Shown one piece after another: positions 54,303 to 63,409 of a DNA stretch of 64,000 nucleotides (its first letter is position 1; the number at the start of each line of letters is the position of its first letter). Under the pieces are notes generated by a model. That model saw nothing but the letters and a program-made list of their open reading frames with translations, ran no database searches and was not told where the DNA came from. The DNA comes from Ferruginibacter sp. (GTDB lineage Bacteria > Bacteroidota > Bacteroidia > Chitinophagales > Chitinophagaceae): contig JAHBTP010000001.1 of assembly GCA_019638485.1 (NCBI GenBank), forward strand, positions 930,001 through 994,000, written 5' to 3'. The position numbers and the translations under genes were made by a program.

Positions 54303-56198
54303 ATGGCAGGAAAACAAGTACTGGATTATACCGAAGATAGTATTAAAAGCCTCGATTGGAGAGAGCATATACGGCTGCGTCCCGGAATGTATATTGGAAA
54401 ATTGGGCGATGGAAGCAGCCCTGATGATGGTATTTACGTTTTACTGAAAGAAGTAATTGACAATTGCATTGATGAATATACAATGGGTTTTGGAAAAACA
54501 GTAGAAGTAACCATTGAAAATAAAACCATTACCGTTCGTGATTATGGGCGTGGTATTCCATTGGGAAAAGTTGTAGATGTGGTAAGTAAAATTAACACAG
54601 GGGCCAAGTATGATAGCAAGGTTTTTCAAAAAAGTGTAGGCCTTAATGGTGTGGGTACGAAGGCAGTAAATGCATTAAGCAACTATTTTAAGGTTACTTC
54701 ATTTAGAGAGGGTAGAGAGAAAACTGCAGAATTTCAAAAAGGGGTGTTAATCAAAGAATTTAAAGAAGCAGGTACTACGGGAGATAATGGAACAATGGTA
54801 ACTTTCATTCCGGATGATTCCGTTTTTAAAAACTTCAAATTTGTTCAAGAATACCTCGACAATCAATTTTGGAATTATTGCTACCTGAATGCCGGCCTAA
54901 TCATGATTTTAAATGGCAAAAAGTATGTAAGTAAAAATGGTTTGCTCGATCTTCTACAACGAAAAACGAATGAAGATGAAATCAGATATCCTATCATCCA
55001 TCTTAAAGGAGACGATATTGAATTAGCCATTACACATGAAAATAGCTATGGGGAAGAATATTATAGCTTTGTAAACGGACAATTCACTACTCAAGGCGGC
55101 ACCCACTTATCGGCGTTTAGAGAAGCCTATGTAAAAACAATTCGGGATTTCTTTAAAAAAGACTATGATGCCTCAGATATCAGAGGAAGTATTTGCGCCG
55201 CTATTTCCGTAAGAATCCAAGAACCGGTATTTGAAAGCCAAACTAAAACCAAATTAGGCTCACTGCATATTCACGAAGGAGGCCCAAGTATTAAATCGTT
55301 TATTGGAGACTTTATTACTCATTATCTCGATAATTTTCTTCATAAAAATCCCGATATCGCCGATGCAATAAAAAAAAGAATTGAACAAAATGAACGTGAA
55401 AGGAAAGAATTAGCCGGAATCAAAAAACTAGCTAATGAAAGAGCAAAAAAAGCAAACCTCCATAATAAAAAACTAAGAGATTGTAAATATCATTATAATG
55501 ATGAAGTAACCGGAAAAGATAAAGATGCTGTCTTTGAAAAGCAAAAAGCTTCTACTCTTTTTATAACAGAAGGAGATAGTGCCAGTGGTTCAATAACTAA
55601 GGCACGAAATGTTGAAACCCAAGCAGTATTTAGTTTGCGTGGGAAACCATTGAACAGCTTTGGGCTTACAAAAAAAATTGTATATGAAAATGAGGAATTT
55701 AATTTATTGCAGCATGCACTAAATATTGAAGACGGATATGAGGGATTGCGATATAATCATATTGTAATAGCTACAGATGCTGATGTGGACGGCCTTCACA
55801 TTCGTTTGCTGTTAATGACCTTCTTCCTGCAATTTTTTCCTGACCTGGTTAAAAATGGACACGTTTTTATTTTAGAAACCCCTTTGTTTAGGGTGCGAAA
55901 TAAACAAGAAACAATTTATTGCTATGATGAAAAGGAAAAGTTGGATGCCGTTGCACGATTAGGTAATAGACCGGAAATCACCCGCTTTAAAGGATTGGGT
56001 GAAATAAGCCCTGAAGAATTTGCAGGCTTTATTAGTGACAACATCAGGCTGCAACCGGTTATTGCCGAAACCGGTGAACATATCCAGGCAATGCTTGAAT
56101 ATTATATGGGAAAAAACACACCTCAACGCCAGGATTTTATTATTGATAATCTACGGGTAGAACTTGATCAGGCTGTAACAAATACTTTAACGGAATAA
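54303..56198 (+). CDS. parE: DNA topoisomerase IV subunit B
   Basis: A 631-residue type IIA topoisomerase ATPase subunit. Visible are the GHKL box ([13 protein letters not shown] and [11 protein letters not shown]), the ATP-binding [15 protein letters not shown], the QTKTKLGS transducer lysine region, and the Toprim motifs [12 protein letters not shown] and [14 protein letters not shown]. The length and the partner gene parC two genes on identify it as ParE rather than GyrB. It relaxes and decatenates DNA with ParC. The operon order is parE, a DUF1835 gene, parC. Confidence 0.92.
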   Translation: MAGKQVLDYTEDSIKSLDWREHIRLRPGMYIGKLGDGSSPDDGIYVLLKEVIDNCIDEYTMGFGKTVEVTIENKTITVRDYGRGIPLGKVVDVVSKINTGAKYDSKVFQKSVGLNGVGTKAVNALSNYFKVTSFREGREKTAEFQKGVLIKEFKEAGTTGDNGTMVTFIPDDSVFKNFKFVQEYLDNQFWNYCYLNAGLIMILNGKKYVSKNGLLDLLQRKTNEDEIRYPIIHLKGDDIELAITHENSYGEEYYSFVNGQFTTQGGTHLSAFREAYVKTIRDFFKKDYDASDIRGSICAAISVRIQEPVFESQTKTKLGSLHIHEGGPSIKSFIGDFITHYLDNFLHKNPDIADAIKKRIEQNERERKELAGIKKLANERAKKANLHNKKLRDCKYHYNDEVTGKDKDAVFEKQKASTLFITEGDSASGSITKARNVETQAVFSLRGKPLNSFGLTKKIVYENEEFNLLQHALNIEDGYEGLRYNHIVIATDADVDGLHIRLLLMTFFLQFFPDLVKNGHVFILETPLFRVRNKQETIYCYDEKEKLDAVARLGNRPEITRFKGLGEISPEEFAGFISDNIRLQPVIAETGEHIQAMLEYYMGKNTPQRQDFIIDNLRVELDQAVTNTLTE

Positions 56199-56215
56199 AG
56201 AAACTTTTACATACC

Positions 56216-57055
56216 ATGACTCACATTGTATTTAGTGAACAAAACGCTTTAACACTTCAGGCTGCTATTACCCTGGATGAAAGCCTAAATGGAAAAATTA
56301 TTACCTGTTATGATAATTTTTCCGTGGGCCCCATAAATAATATTTATTTTACCGAGGGAATTGAAGCAAGAAAGGAATGGTGGAAAGATATTTTGATGGG
56401 TGGAGATTTTTCTAATTGGGTAGATAAAGAAAAAATAAATAGCATTACTGCTATTGAAGAAGCCATATCAACACTGAACACTAATGATGAAGAAACAATC
56501 TGGATTTGGGCTGGACAAAATGCTCGTGACGTAAGTGGATACTATTGGATGCTTCATTATCTCAAACCTTTTCAGGGCAAAATTTTCATTCTATATCTTA
56601 ATAATCTTCCTTTTATCAATGAAAAAGGAGGCATATTTTACCCATCTGAATTATCGGAGATTATGCCGCGCGAATTTTTAAAAGCAAAAAAGCTTGCCCG
56701 GCCCATTACCTTAAGTGAATTTGAATTAGACCCAGATGAATGGCAAAAGTTTATGAATGACCCAAAAGGAATCCGTTTACTGGAAGGTGGGAAGAAATTA
56801 ACTCAGGTTGACTATGATTATTTTGACAATACTTTAAAAAAACTAATTACCGGACAATGGACAAAAGCATCTAAAATAATTAATCAATTTTTACAAAAAC
56901 GAGAAATTGTTACCGGGGAGGCTTTCCTCCTATGGAGAATTAAAGAATTGGTAAATTCAAATACTATCGAGGCACAGGGGAAAATAGCCAATATGAAAGA
57001 CTTTGAAATTAAAACCCCGGTTAAGGAAACAGTAGGAGAAGATGAAAATGAATAA
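56216..57055 (+). CDS. DUF1835 domain protein between parE and parC
   Basis: A 279-residue soluble protein. The N-terminal ~110 residues match DUF1835 (HIVFSEQNALTLQAAITLDE, CYDNFSVGPINNIYFTEG, IWIWAGQNARDVSGYYWMLH). A C-terminal part (YDYFDNTLKKLITGQWTKAS...REIVTGEAFLLWRIKELV) is the DUF3658-like partner domain. No enzymatic function is established. It lies 17 bp after parE and 3 bp before parC, so the three genes are certainly co-transcribed. The position suggests, but does not prove, a link with topoisomerase function. Confidence 0.87.
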   Translation: MTHIVFSEQNALTLQAAITLDESLNGKIITCYDNFSVGPINNIYFTEGIEARKEWWKDILMGGDFSNWVDKEKINSITAIEEAISTLNTNDEETIWIWAGQNARDVSGYYWMLHYLKPFQGKIFILYLNNLPFINEKGGIFYPSELSEIMPREFLKAKKLARPITLSEFELDPDEWQKFMNDPKGIRLLEGGKKLTQVDYDYFDNTLKKLITGQWTKASKIINQFLQKREIVTGEAFLLWRIKELVNSNTIEAQGKIANMKDFEIKTPVKETVGEDENE

Positions 57056-57058
57056 ATA

Positions 57059-59578
57059 ATGGCAAAAGGAAAAATAAAAGACGAATACAACCATAGTGAT
57101 AAAGGCGTTAGTGGCCAATACAAAAATTGGTTTTTAAATTATGCCAGCTATGTGATTTTGGAAAGAGCGGTACCGGCAGTAGAAGATGGATTAAAGCCGG
57201 TTCAACGTAGGATATTACATGCCATGAAGGAAATGGATGATGGCCGCTTTAATAAGGTAGCCAATATCATCGGTCAAAGCATGCAATACCATCCTCATGG
57301 TGATGCCAGCATTGGAGATGCATTGGTAAATCTTGGACAAAAAGACCTGCTCATTGAAACACAAGGCAACTGGGGCGATATGCGCACCGGAGATGAAGCC
57401 GCAGCTCCAAGATATATCGAAGCCAGATTGAGCAAGTTTGCGCTGGAAGTAGCCTTTAACGCGAAAACTACAGAATGGCAACTCAGCTATGATGGAAGAA
57501 AAAATGAACCCATAACCCTCCCTATGAAATTCCCATTGCTATTGGCACAAGGGGCAGAAGGAATTGCGGTGGGATTGGCAACAAAAATATTACCTCACAA
57601 TTTTTGTGAATTAATTGATGCCTCTATTAAATATTTACGTAACAAGAAATTCATTCTTTTGCCTGACTTCCAAACTGGAGGTATAATGGATGCATCAGGA
57701 TACCAGGAAGGAAAAAGAGGTGGAAAGGTAAGGGTTAGGGCACTAATTGAAGAAGTAGATAAAAAAACAATAATAATAAAAAGTGTGCCCTATGGGATTA
57801 CCACCACTCAATTGATGGAGAGCATTGTAAAGGCCAATGACCAAGGGAAGATTAAAATTAAAAAAGTAACCGACCATACCGCTGCAGAAGTTGAAATCAT
57901 TGTGGAACTTGCTCAGGGAATTTCTGCCGATATAACTATTGATGCATTATATGCTTTTACAGATTGTGAAATAAGTATTTCACCAAACACCTGCGTAATT
58001 GTAGATCAAAAACCACATTTTTTAGATGTGCATGAGCTACTCCGATTAGCAACAGATAATACCACCCATTTGCTTAAAAGGGAATTGGAAATAAAGTTAG
58101 CAGAGTTGGAGGAAAAATGGCACTACACTTCATTGGAGAAAATTTTCTTTGAGGAAAAGATTTATAAGGAACTGGAAAAGAAACATGAAACCTGGGAGAA
58201 AGTATTGCAATCCATAGAAAAGGCATTTGTTCCATTTAAAAAACAGCTCAAACGAAATGTTACACGTGAAGATGTACTTAAACTAACAGAGAAGCCTGTA
58301 CGAAGAATTTATAAATTAGATATTGAAGACCTTATTCGTCAGATTAAAGGACTGGAAACTGAAATTAAGGAGGTAAAACATCATCTGGCCAATTTAACAG
58401 ATTATGCAGTAGCTTATTACGAAGGGTTGTTGAAAAAATACGGTAAAGGACGCGAGCGCAAAACAGAAATACGCGCTTTTGACGTAATTCAAGCTAAAGC
58501 TGTGGCTATGGCTAATACCCGCCTGTATGCTAATTTGGCCGATGGTTTTATCGGTACCTCCTTAAAAAAGGACGCCTTTATTACCGAATGTAGTGACCTG
58601 GATGATATCATCTGCTTTACTAAAAGCGGGATTATGAAGGTGGTAAAAGTAGCTGATAAAGTTTTTATTGGAAAGGATATTTTACACGTAGCCATTTTTC
58701 TTAAAACAGATGATCGTACCACCTACAATATGATTTATACCGATGGTAAATCCGGGATATCATACGCCAAACGATTTAACGTAACAGGTGTAACACGAGA
58801 TAAAGAATATTCACTTACTAAAAGTGATGAAAAATCTAAGGTGCACTATTTTTCGGTCAATCCCAATGGAGAAGCTGAAGTGGTAAGAATACTTTTAAGT
58901 CCAAACTGCAGTGCCCGAAACAAAGAAATAGATTTTTATTTTGAAGAATTGGAAATAAAGGGAAGAGGAAGTATTGGCAATCAGGTTACCAAATATCCTA
59001 TTCGTTCAATAAAATTTTCAGAGGTAGGGAAATCCACATTAGATGCAAAAAAAATGTGGTTCGACAATAAATTTGGACGTCTAAATACCGATGAAAAAGG
59101 AGAATTCCTTGGTATGTTTGAAGCCGAAGACCGAATCCTGGTTATCTATAGCAATGGAAATTATGAGATAACAGACCAAGAGCTGACACAGCGATTTGAC
59201 CCCGAAAAAATAATGCTTATTGAAAAATTTGATCCGGAAAAGATAATTACCGCCGTATATCTCGACAATGAAAAGTTACAATACAATATTAAACGCTTTA
59301 GAATAGAAACTTCAACCCTTCAAACCCCGTTCTTATTTATTAAAGAAGGCAAGGACAATAGATTGGAAGCAGTAACTACTGATCCTTCTCCAATGCTTAA
59401 AGTACAAACCGGGAGAGGTCTAAAAGTTTCTGACAAGAAATATAAGGTTGAATCACTGGTTGATGTAATGGGATGGAAAGCGATTGGAGCTAAATTGGTT
59501 GACTTTTCTAAATCGGTTGAAATGGAATGGATAGTGAAGGCCTCCGGCTCCAAGCAACCGGGATTGTTTGATAATTAA
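57059..59578 (+). CDS. parC: DNA topoisomerase IV subunit A
   Basis: An 839-residue DNA-cleaving subunit. The N-terminal DNA-binding region holds AVPAVEDGLKPVQRRILHAM, YHPHGDASIGDALVNLGQ and the catalytic Tyr119 in AAPRYIEARLSKFA. A long coiled coil (about 330-440) and a C-terminal beta-pinwheel-like region (from about 480) follow. The usual GyrA box is not seen, in line with ParC. With ParE it decatenates chromosomes. The start at 57059 is 3 bp after the DUF1835 stop. Confidence 0.93.
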   Translation: MAKGKIKDEYNHSDKGVSGQYKNWFLNYASYVILERAVPAVEDGLKPVQRRILHAMKEMDDGRFNKVANIIGQSMQYHPHGDASIGDALVNLGQKDLLIETQGNWGDMRTGDEAAAPRYIEARLSKFALEVAFNAKTTEWQLSYDGRKNEPITLPMKFPLLLAQGAEGIAVGLATKILPHNFCELIDASIKYLRNKKFILLPDFQTGGIMDASGYQEGKRGGKVRVRALIEEVDKKTIIIKSVPYGITTTQLMESIVKANDQGKIKIKKVTDHTAAEVEIIVELAQGISADITIDALYAFTDCEISISPNTCVIVDQKPHFLDVHELLRLATDNTTHLLKRELEIKLAELEEKWHYTSLEKIFFEEKIYKELEKKHETWEKVLQSIEKAFVPFKKQLKRNVTREDVLKLTEKPVRRIYKLDIEDLIRQIKGLETEIKEVKHHLANLTDYAVAYYEGLLKKYGKGRERKTEIRAFDVIQAKAVAMANTRLYANLADGFIGTSLKKDAFITECSDLDDIICFTKSGIMKVVKVADKVFIGKDILHVAIFLKTDDRTTYNMIYTDGKSGISYAKRFNVTGVTRDKEYSLTKSDEKSKVHYFSVNPNGEAEVVRILLSPNCSARNKEIDFYFEELEIKGRGSIGNQVTKYPIRSIKFSEVGKSTLDAKKMWFDNKFGRLNTDEKGEFLGMFEAEDRILVIYSNGNYEITDQELTQRFDPEKIMLIEKFDPEKIITAVYLDNEKLQYNIKRFRIETSTLQTPFLFIKEGKDNRLEAVTTDPSPMLKVQTGRGLKVSDKKYKVESLVDVMGWKAIGAKLVDFSKSVEMEWIVKASGSKQPGLFDN

Positions 59579-59617
59579 TGGTATTAATTTTGCAATCTAC
59601 ATAGTCAATAATTTAAC

Positions 59618-60016
59618 ATGTCTGAAAATATAATTTTGGCTGTCGCAGCTTTCATTATTGGATTCGGATTAGCATGGCTGATTCGTTCAATTACTTTGAT
59701 GAAAAATATTAAAGCAAAGAAGAGTATGGAAGGCTTCTTAGAAAGTGAGCGCCTAATGAAAGAAAAACTCCAAAAAGAGAATAGGACTATTTTGGAAATA
59801 AAGTCGAGTATTGAATCCAATGCCCAACAACGCATTGGCCAATTACAAGATGTAATAAAACAAATGGATGAGGATATACTATTGCTGCAAAAAGATAATG
59901 AGCAAACTGAATATATGCTCAATACCCAGGTGCCAGCCCTGGTTGAACTGAAGATGAAATTAATTGAAGCAAATAATACCATTTCCCGTTACAAAAGTCA
60001 GCTTGGCTTAAAGTAA
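59618..60016 (+). CDS. Single-pass membrane coiled-coil protein
   Basis: A 132-residue protein with an N-terminal membrane helix (IILAVAAFIIGFGLAWLIRS) followed by a long charged coiled coil (SERLMKEKLQKENRTILEIK to TISRYKSQLGLK). It resembles small membrane-anchored coiled-coil proteins but no family can be named. It lies 39 bp after parC and 8 bp before the acylphosphatase gene. Confidence 0.75.
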   Translation: MSENIILAVAAFIIGFGLAWLIRSITLMKNIKAKKSMEGFLESERLMKEKLQKENRTILEIKSSIESNAQQRIGQLQDVIKQMDEDILLLQKDNEQTEYMLNTQVPALVELKMKLIEANNTISRYKSQLGLK

Positions 60017-60024
60017 GCCGCCTC

Positions 60025-60297
60025 ATGACAACGCTGCATTTTTTAATAGAAGGTAAAGTACAAGGGGTCTTCTTTCGTGTGTCTGCAAAAAGAAAAGCAG
60101 ATGACCTTGGCATTACCGGTTGGATAAAGAATACACCAAACGGTCATGTAGAGGCGCTGGCAACAGGAGAAGAAGTAGCCTTAAAAGCATTTGAGCAATG
60201 GTGTAGGAGAGGGCCCGAAAAAGCCCAGGTAACACAGGTTACTGTTACGCCCCGGGAAAATAATTCATCCTTCACCTCCTTCAGCATTATCCGTTAG
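60025..60297 (+). CDS. acyP: Acylphosphatase
   Basis: A 90-residue enzyme that hydrolyses acyl phosphates. The signature VQGVFFRVSAKRKADDLGIT contains the catalytic Arg, and GWIKNTPNGHVEALATGE the catalytic Asn; the C terminus carries the usual strand FTSFSIIR. Gene length is typical. It is the last gene of the parE-parC cluster on this strand before a hairpin at 60345. Confidence 0.95.
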   Translation: MTTLHFLIEGKVQGVFFRVSAKRKADDLGITGWIKNTPNGHVEALATGEEVALKAFEQWCRRGPEKAQVTQVTVTPRENNSSFTSFSIIR

Positions 60298-60344
60298 CCC
60301 TTGCCGGGTACATTAATGTTTTATTTTTTTTAACAACACTATGT

Positions 60345-60381
60345 ATGGAATTAAAAAGTTAAACAATCTTTTTAATTCCAT
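60345..60381 (+). repeat. Perfect 14-bp inverted repeat before the vWA gene
   Basis: ATGGAATTAAAAAG (60345-60358) and CTTTTTAATTCCAT (60368-60381) form a perfect hairpin with a 9-nt loop, followed by TAAAACATTAATC. It lies 14 nt before the preferred start at 60395. It could attenuate or terminate read-through from acyP, or occlude the start of the vWA message. Confidence 0.7.
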
Positions 60382-60394
60382 TAAAACATTAATC

Positions 60395-61597
60395 ATGCAG
60401 CTAACAATCTTTTTAGTAACCGTCCTTTGTTTCTTTTCTCCTTCATTATCACAAGCTCCAAAAAATAATCATTCTTCCTTACGAAATATACCCATTTCAC
60501 CAAGTGCAAAAAAAGAACGCTCACACATGCAGGTTGTATTTGCATTAGATGCCACCGGGAGTATGACGGGATTAATTGGTGCGGCAAAGGATAAAATTTG
60601 GAGTATCGCATCCAGCTTGTCACAAACGGAACCAGCACCCATCCTGGAATTAGGACTTATATTTTATCGTGACAGAGGCGATGATTTTATTACGCATATT
60701 GTTCCGCTAACTGATAGCATTGATATAGTATATACCGAACTAATGAAAATTACTGCAGATGGTGGAGGTGATGGGCCGGAAAGTGTGAATCAAGGCTTGT
60801 ATGAAGCAGTAACAAAATTCAATTGGTCTCCACAACAAAAAGTATATAAAACAATTTTCCTAATTGGCGATTATCCGCCACACATGGATTATACCGATGA
60901 TGTTAAATATCCTGAAAGCTGTATTTTGGCTAAGAGTAAAGGCATTGTATTGAATACTATTTTAATGGGAAATAATAAAGAAACAGAAAAGGTATGGAAT
61001 GATATTTCGCGCTGCAATCAAGGTGTATTTGTAAAAGCAAACATGAATATGAATGATATAGCTATTTCAACGCCTTATGATGTAGAAATTGCCAATTTGA
61101 GTGACAGCTTAGAAAGCCTTATTTATTATTATGGAAACGCAACTGCAAAAGCAATGGGAGAGAAAATGAAAGGTGACTATTCTTCCATCCGAGGTAGTGC
61201 ATCTGTTAATGTGGTAGCACAGCGAGCAGAATTTATTCAAAATAAAAAGGCAAGCTACGAAGCAGATAAAACATACATTACTAATGACCTTTTAACAGAT
61301 ATAATGGCCAATCGAATTAAACTGGACACAATTAAAATTGCAGCATTACCTAACGAGCTAAAAAATCTTTCTCCTGAGGAAAGAAAGACTCAGGTAGAAA
61401 GTAAAATAAACCTTAAAAAATCGCTCACTAAAAAACTAATGGAGAAGACAAAACTACGTTCGTCATATATAGACAATGAATTAAAAAAACACAACGAATC
61501 AATGGTAGAAAGTAGTTTTAATAATGTAATCTTTAAAAACATTAAGCAGCAAGCAAAACGGAGCGGCATTGAACTTATTGGAGTTGCAAAGTATTAA
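60395..61597 (+). CDS. Secreted von Willebrand factor A domain protein
   Basis: With the start at 60395 the product is 400 residues and begins with a signal peptide, MQLTIFLVTVLCFFSPSLSQ. The frame is open to 60341, but those 18 codons lie over a hairpin. A vWA domain follows (VVFALDATGSMTGLIGAAKD), whose DATGS is a variant of the DxSxS metal site, with TADGGGDGPESVNQGL as the third-metal-ligand loop. A charged C-terminal tail (about 280-400) is coiled-coil-like. Periplasmic or surface protein binding is inferred. Confidence 0.85.
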   Translation: MQLTIFLVTVLCFFSPSLSQAPKNNHSSLRNIPISPSAKKERSHMQVVFALDATGSMTGLIGAAKDKIWSIASSLSQTEPAPILELGLIFYRDRGDDFITHIVPLTDSIDIVYTELMKITADGGGDGPESVNQGLYEAVTKFNWSPQQKVYKTIFLIGDYPPHMDYTDDVKYPESCILAKSKGIVLNTILMGNNKETEKVWNDISRCNQGVFVKANMNMNDIAISTPYDVEIANLSDSLESLIYYYGNATAKAMGEKMKGDYSSIRGSASVNVVAQRAEFIQNKKASYEADKTYITNDLLTDIMANRIKLDTIKIAALPNELKNLSPEERKTQVESKINLKKSLTKKLMEKTKLRSSYIDNELKKHNESMVESSFNNVIFKNIKQQAKRSGIELIGVAKY

Positions 61598-61609
61598 TAA
61601 AATAAAAAT

Positions 61610-61633
61610 ACAGTCCTGCAATTGCAGGACTGT
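61610..61633. terminator. Palindromic hairpin between convergent genes
   Basis: A perfect 24-bp palindrome (arms ACAGTCCTGCAA and TTGCAGGACTGT) lies 12 bp after the vWA stop and 120 bp from the end of the nucleotidase gene on the other strand. It has A-rich DNA upstream but no T-run downstream, so it may act as a terminator for the minus-strand message or as a protein-binding site. Confidence 0.5.
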
Positions 61634-61752
61634 TAGTGGCTTTCATGAAGGGTTTAATATGTCAAATAAAGCGAGTTATCTTGAACATATACACCAATTA
61701 CTATGCCTTAAACTATATGATTAAGAAATTTAACAATCCTTCGAAAAAATCA

Positions 61753-63306
61753 TCAACGCGTTAAATAGTTAACTATAGCCAGTCTAATATCTGCCATTCC
61801 CGGCTTTACCGGATTTTCATTTACTGTTACCTTTCTTATTCCCGGATTATCCATGGTTAAAAAGCCCAAATTGGATTCACCTCCTGTTAACAGAAAATCA
61901 GAGAATACAACTCTATACCAATTATTATCATCAATATCCACGTTATTAATTTTCCAAACGCTTACGCTATCAGTTGTTATCTTAGTTGAAAACTGTAAGA
62001 AACCACCAGTACCTCTATTTTTTACACCAATAGTCAGGATACGTTTTAATAGATCTCCTTTAACCTCAACCTCTACTAAAGCGCCACCAAAAGGCATAGT
62101 ACGCAAAATATCATATTGAGTAAGCGGCATTTGAAGCACATCATCTACCCGTATTGAACCTGAATTAACAATGGCTACTTCAGATAGGGGAGCTGTGTAT
62201 TCCATCGCTTTAACTACTAATTGGGTAAGATTTGTACTCTTACTTCTAACCAAAGATTCGCGGCCTTCAAGTGGTTCGCCTGAGGATAAGATAACTTTAT
62301 TAGGATCAAAGCCCAACGAGGTAAAATTTGCATTTGCCTTACTCACCCAACGTTGCACAGCAATTTCGGTCATACTGTCAAATGGAATTTTGTCGTCAAT
62401 AGGTGTGAGTTTGGGTCTTACTTCCACAATACCGGTTGCCTTATCAATAATCATTTCATTTATATAAACAGTTCTAACATTAGAATGTGCTTTCGTAATC
62501 CATACATTGCCTACAAGCTGAATGCGCATATCATGCTCGTGCCCTCCCATAATCATTCCAAGTTGAGGAATACGCTCAGCCAGACGAATATCATCTTCCA
62601 TAGCCTGATGTGTAATAGCAACAACTACATCACAAGAGTCTTTAATTCGATTATATACCTCTACTGCGGTGGATAGTGGGTCTGTGTATATTACATAATC
62701 TGCTTTGTTAAAAGGTAAGGTAACAGCAATGAATCCAATCCTGGCTGAAGTACCATCTGGGTCTTTTACAGTAACAAAGCGGTATTCAGGCATAGGTGCC
62801 ACTACACCATTTTCAATTACATTAAAAGGTTTTTGTTTCCCGTTTACATTTTGGAAGGTGTTAGACGAAATCCACTTAAACTTTGATTCATTTATTCGTT
62901 GCTGTAATTCATTTTCGGTAATATCAAATTCATGGTTACCAAACATTGCATAATCTGTACCAGCAGCATTCATCACATCCACCATTTGACGTCCGCGTAC
63001 ACGAACTCCATCAACTTTTAATGTATTGTATATAGATGGGCTTAAAAAATCTCCAGCCATAATTAGGAAACTGTTGGGATTTGCAGCTTTAATTTTTTTA
63101 CTTAAATATCCAACGCGTGCCATACCTCCAATCTTTCCTCCGGCCAATGGGGCTATTTCATATACATCATTCATTTGGATGAAAGTAACCCTTACCTTTC
63201 CCGGTGTAGCCACCAGCCGTTTAGAAGTAGTGCATCCTCCTCCAATCAAAAGAAGAGAAAAGACTACTGCAAACAGGCCAAATATGGGTTTAATTATATT
63301 TTTCAT
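61753..63306 (-). CDS. 5'-nucleotidase/metallophosphatase-like lipoprotein
   Basis: A 517-residue surface or periplasmic phosphatase. A signal peptide with lipobox (LLIGGGC, Cys25) precedes the calcineurin-like domain: TFIQMNDVYEI (Asp motif, Tyr in place of the usual His), AGDFLSPS, MFGNHEFDITENELQQ, and MGGHEHDM. Residues from about 325 are the 5'-nucleotidase C-terminal domain (NSGSIRVDDVLQMPLTQYDI, GGFLQFSTKI). It would release phosphate from nucleotides or cyclic nucleotides; the exact substrate is uncertain because of the changed first motif. It converges on the vWA gene. Confidence 0.88.
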   Translation of the reverse strand: MKNIIKPIFGLFAVVFSLLLIGGGCTTSKRLVATPGKVRVTFIQMNDVYEIAPLAGGKIGGMARVGYLSKKIKAANPNSFLIMAGDFLSPSIYNTLKVDGVRVRGRQMVDVMNAAGTDYAMFGNHEFDITENELQQRINESKFKWISSNTFQNVNGKQKPFNVIENGVVAPMPEYRFVTVKDPDGTSARIGFIAVTLPFNKADYVIYTDPLSTAVEVYNRIKDSCDVVVAITHQAMEDDIRLAERIPQLGMIMGGHEHDMRIQLVGNVWITKAHSNVRTVYINEMIIDKATGIVEVRPKLTPIDDKIPFDSMTEIAVQRWVSKANANFTSLGFDPNKVILSSGEPLEGRESLVRSKSTNLTQLVVKAMEYTAPLSEVAIVNSGSIRVDDVLQMPLTQYDILRTMPFGGALVEVEVKGDLLKRILTIGVKNRGTGGFLQFSTKITTDSVSVWKINNVDIDDNNWYRVVFSDFLLTGGESNLGFLTMDNPGIRKVTVNENPVKPGMADIRLAIVNYLTR

Positions 63307-63388
63307 AACATCAAAATTAATGATGTTAGCATAAAAATCATGTATTTAATGATTAACATTGAAATGTGGAGATTATGCCTATGTGTAT

Positions 63389-63396
63389 TAGCTTTG
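63389..63396 (+). promoter_or_regulatory. -7 box of the ABC transporter gene
   Basis: TAGCTTTG matches TAnnTTTG and lies 13 nt before the TTG at 63410, which supports that start over the GTG at 63401. Confidence 0.45.
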
Positions 63397-63409
63397 CATT
63401 GTGCATACA

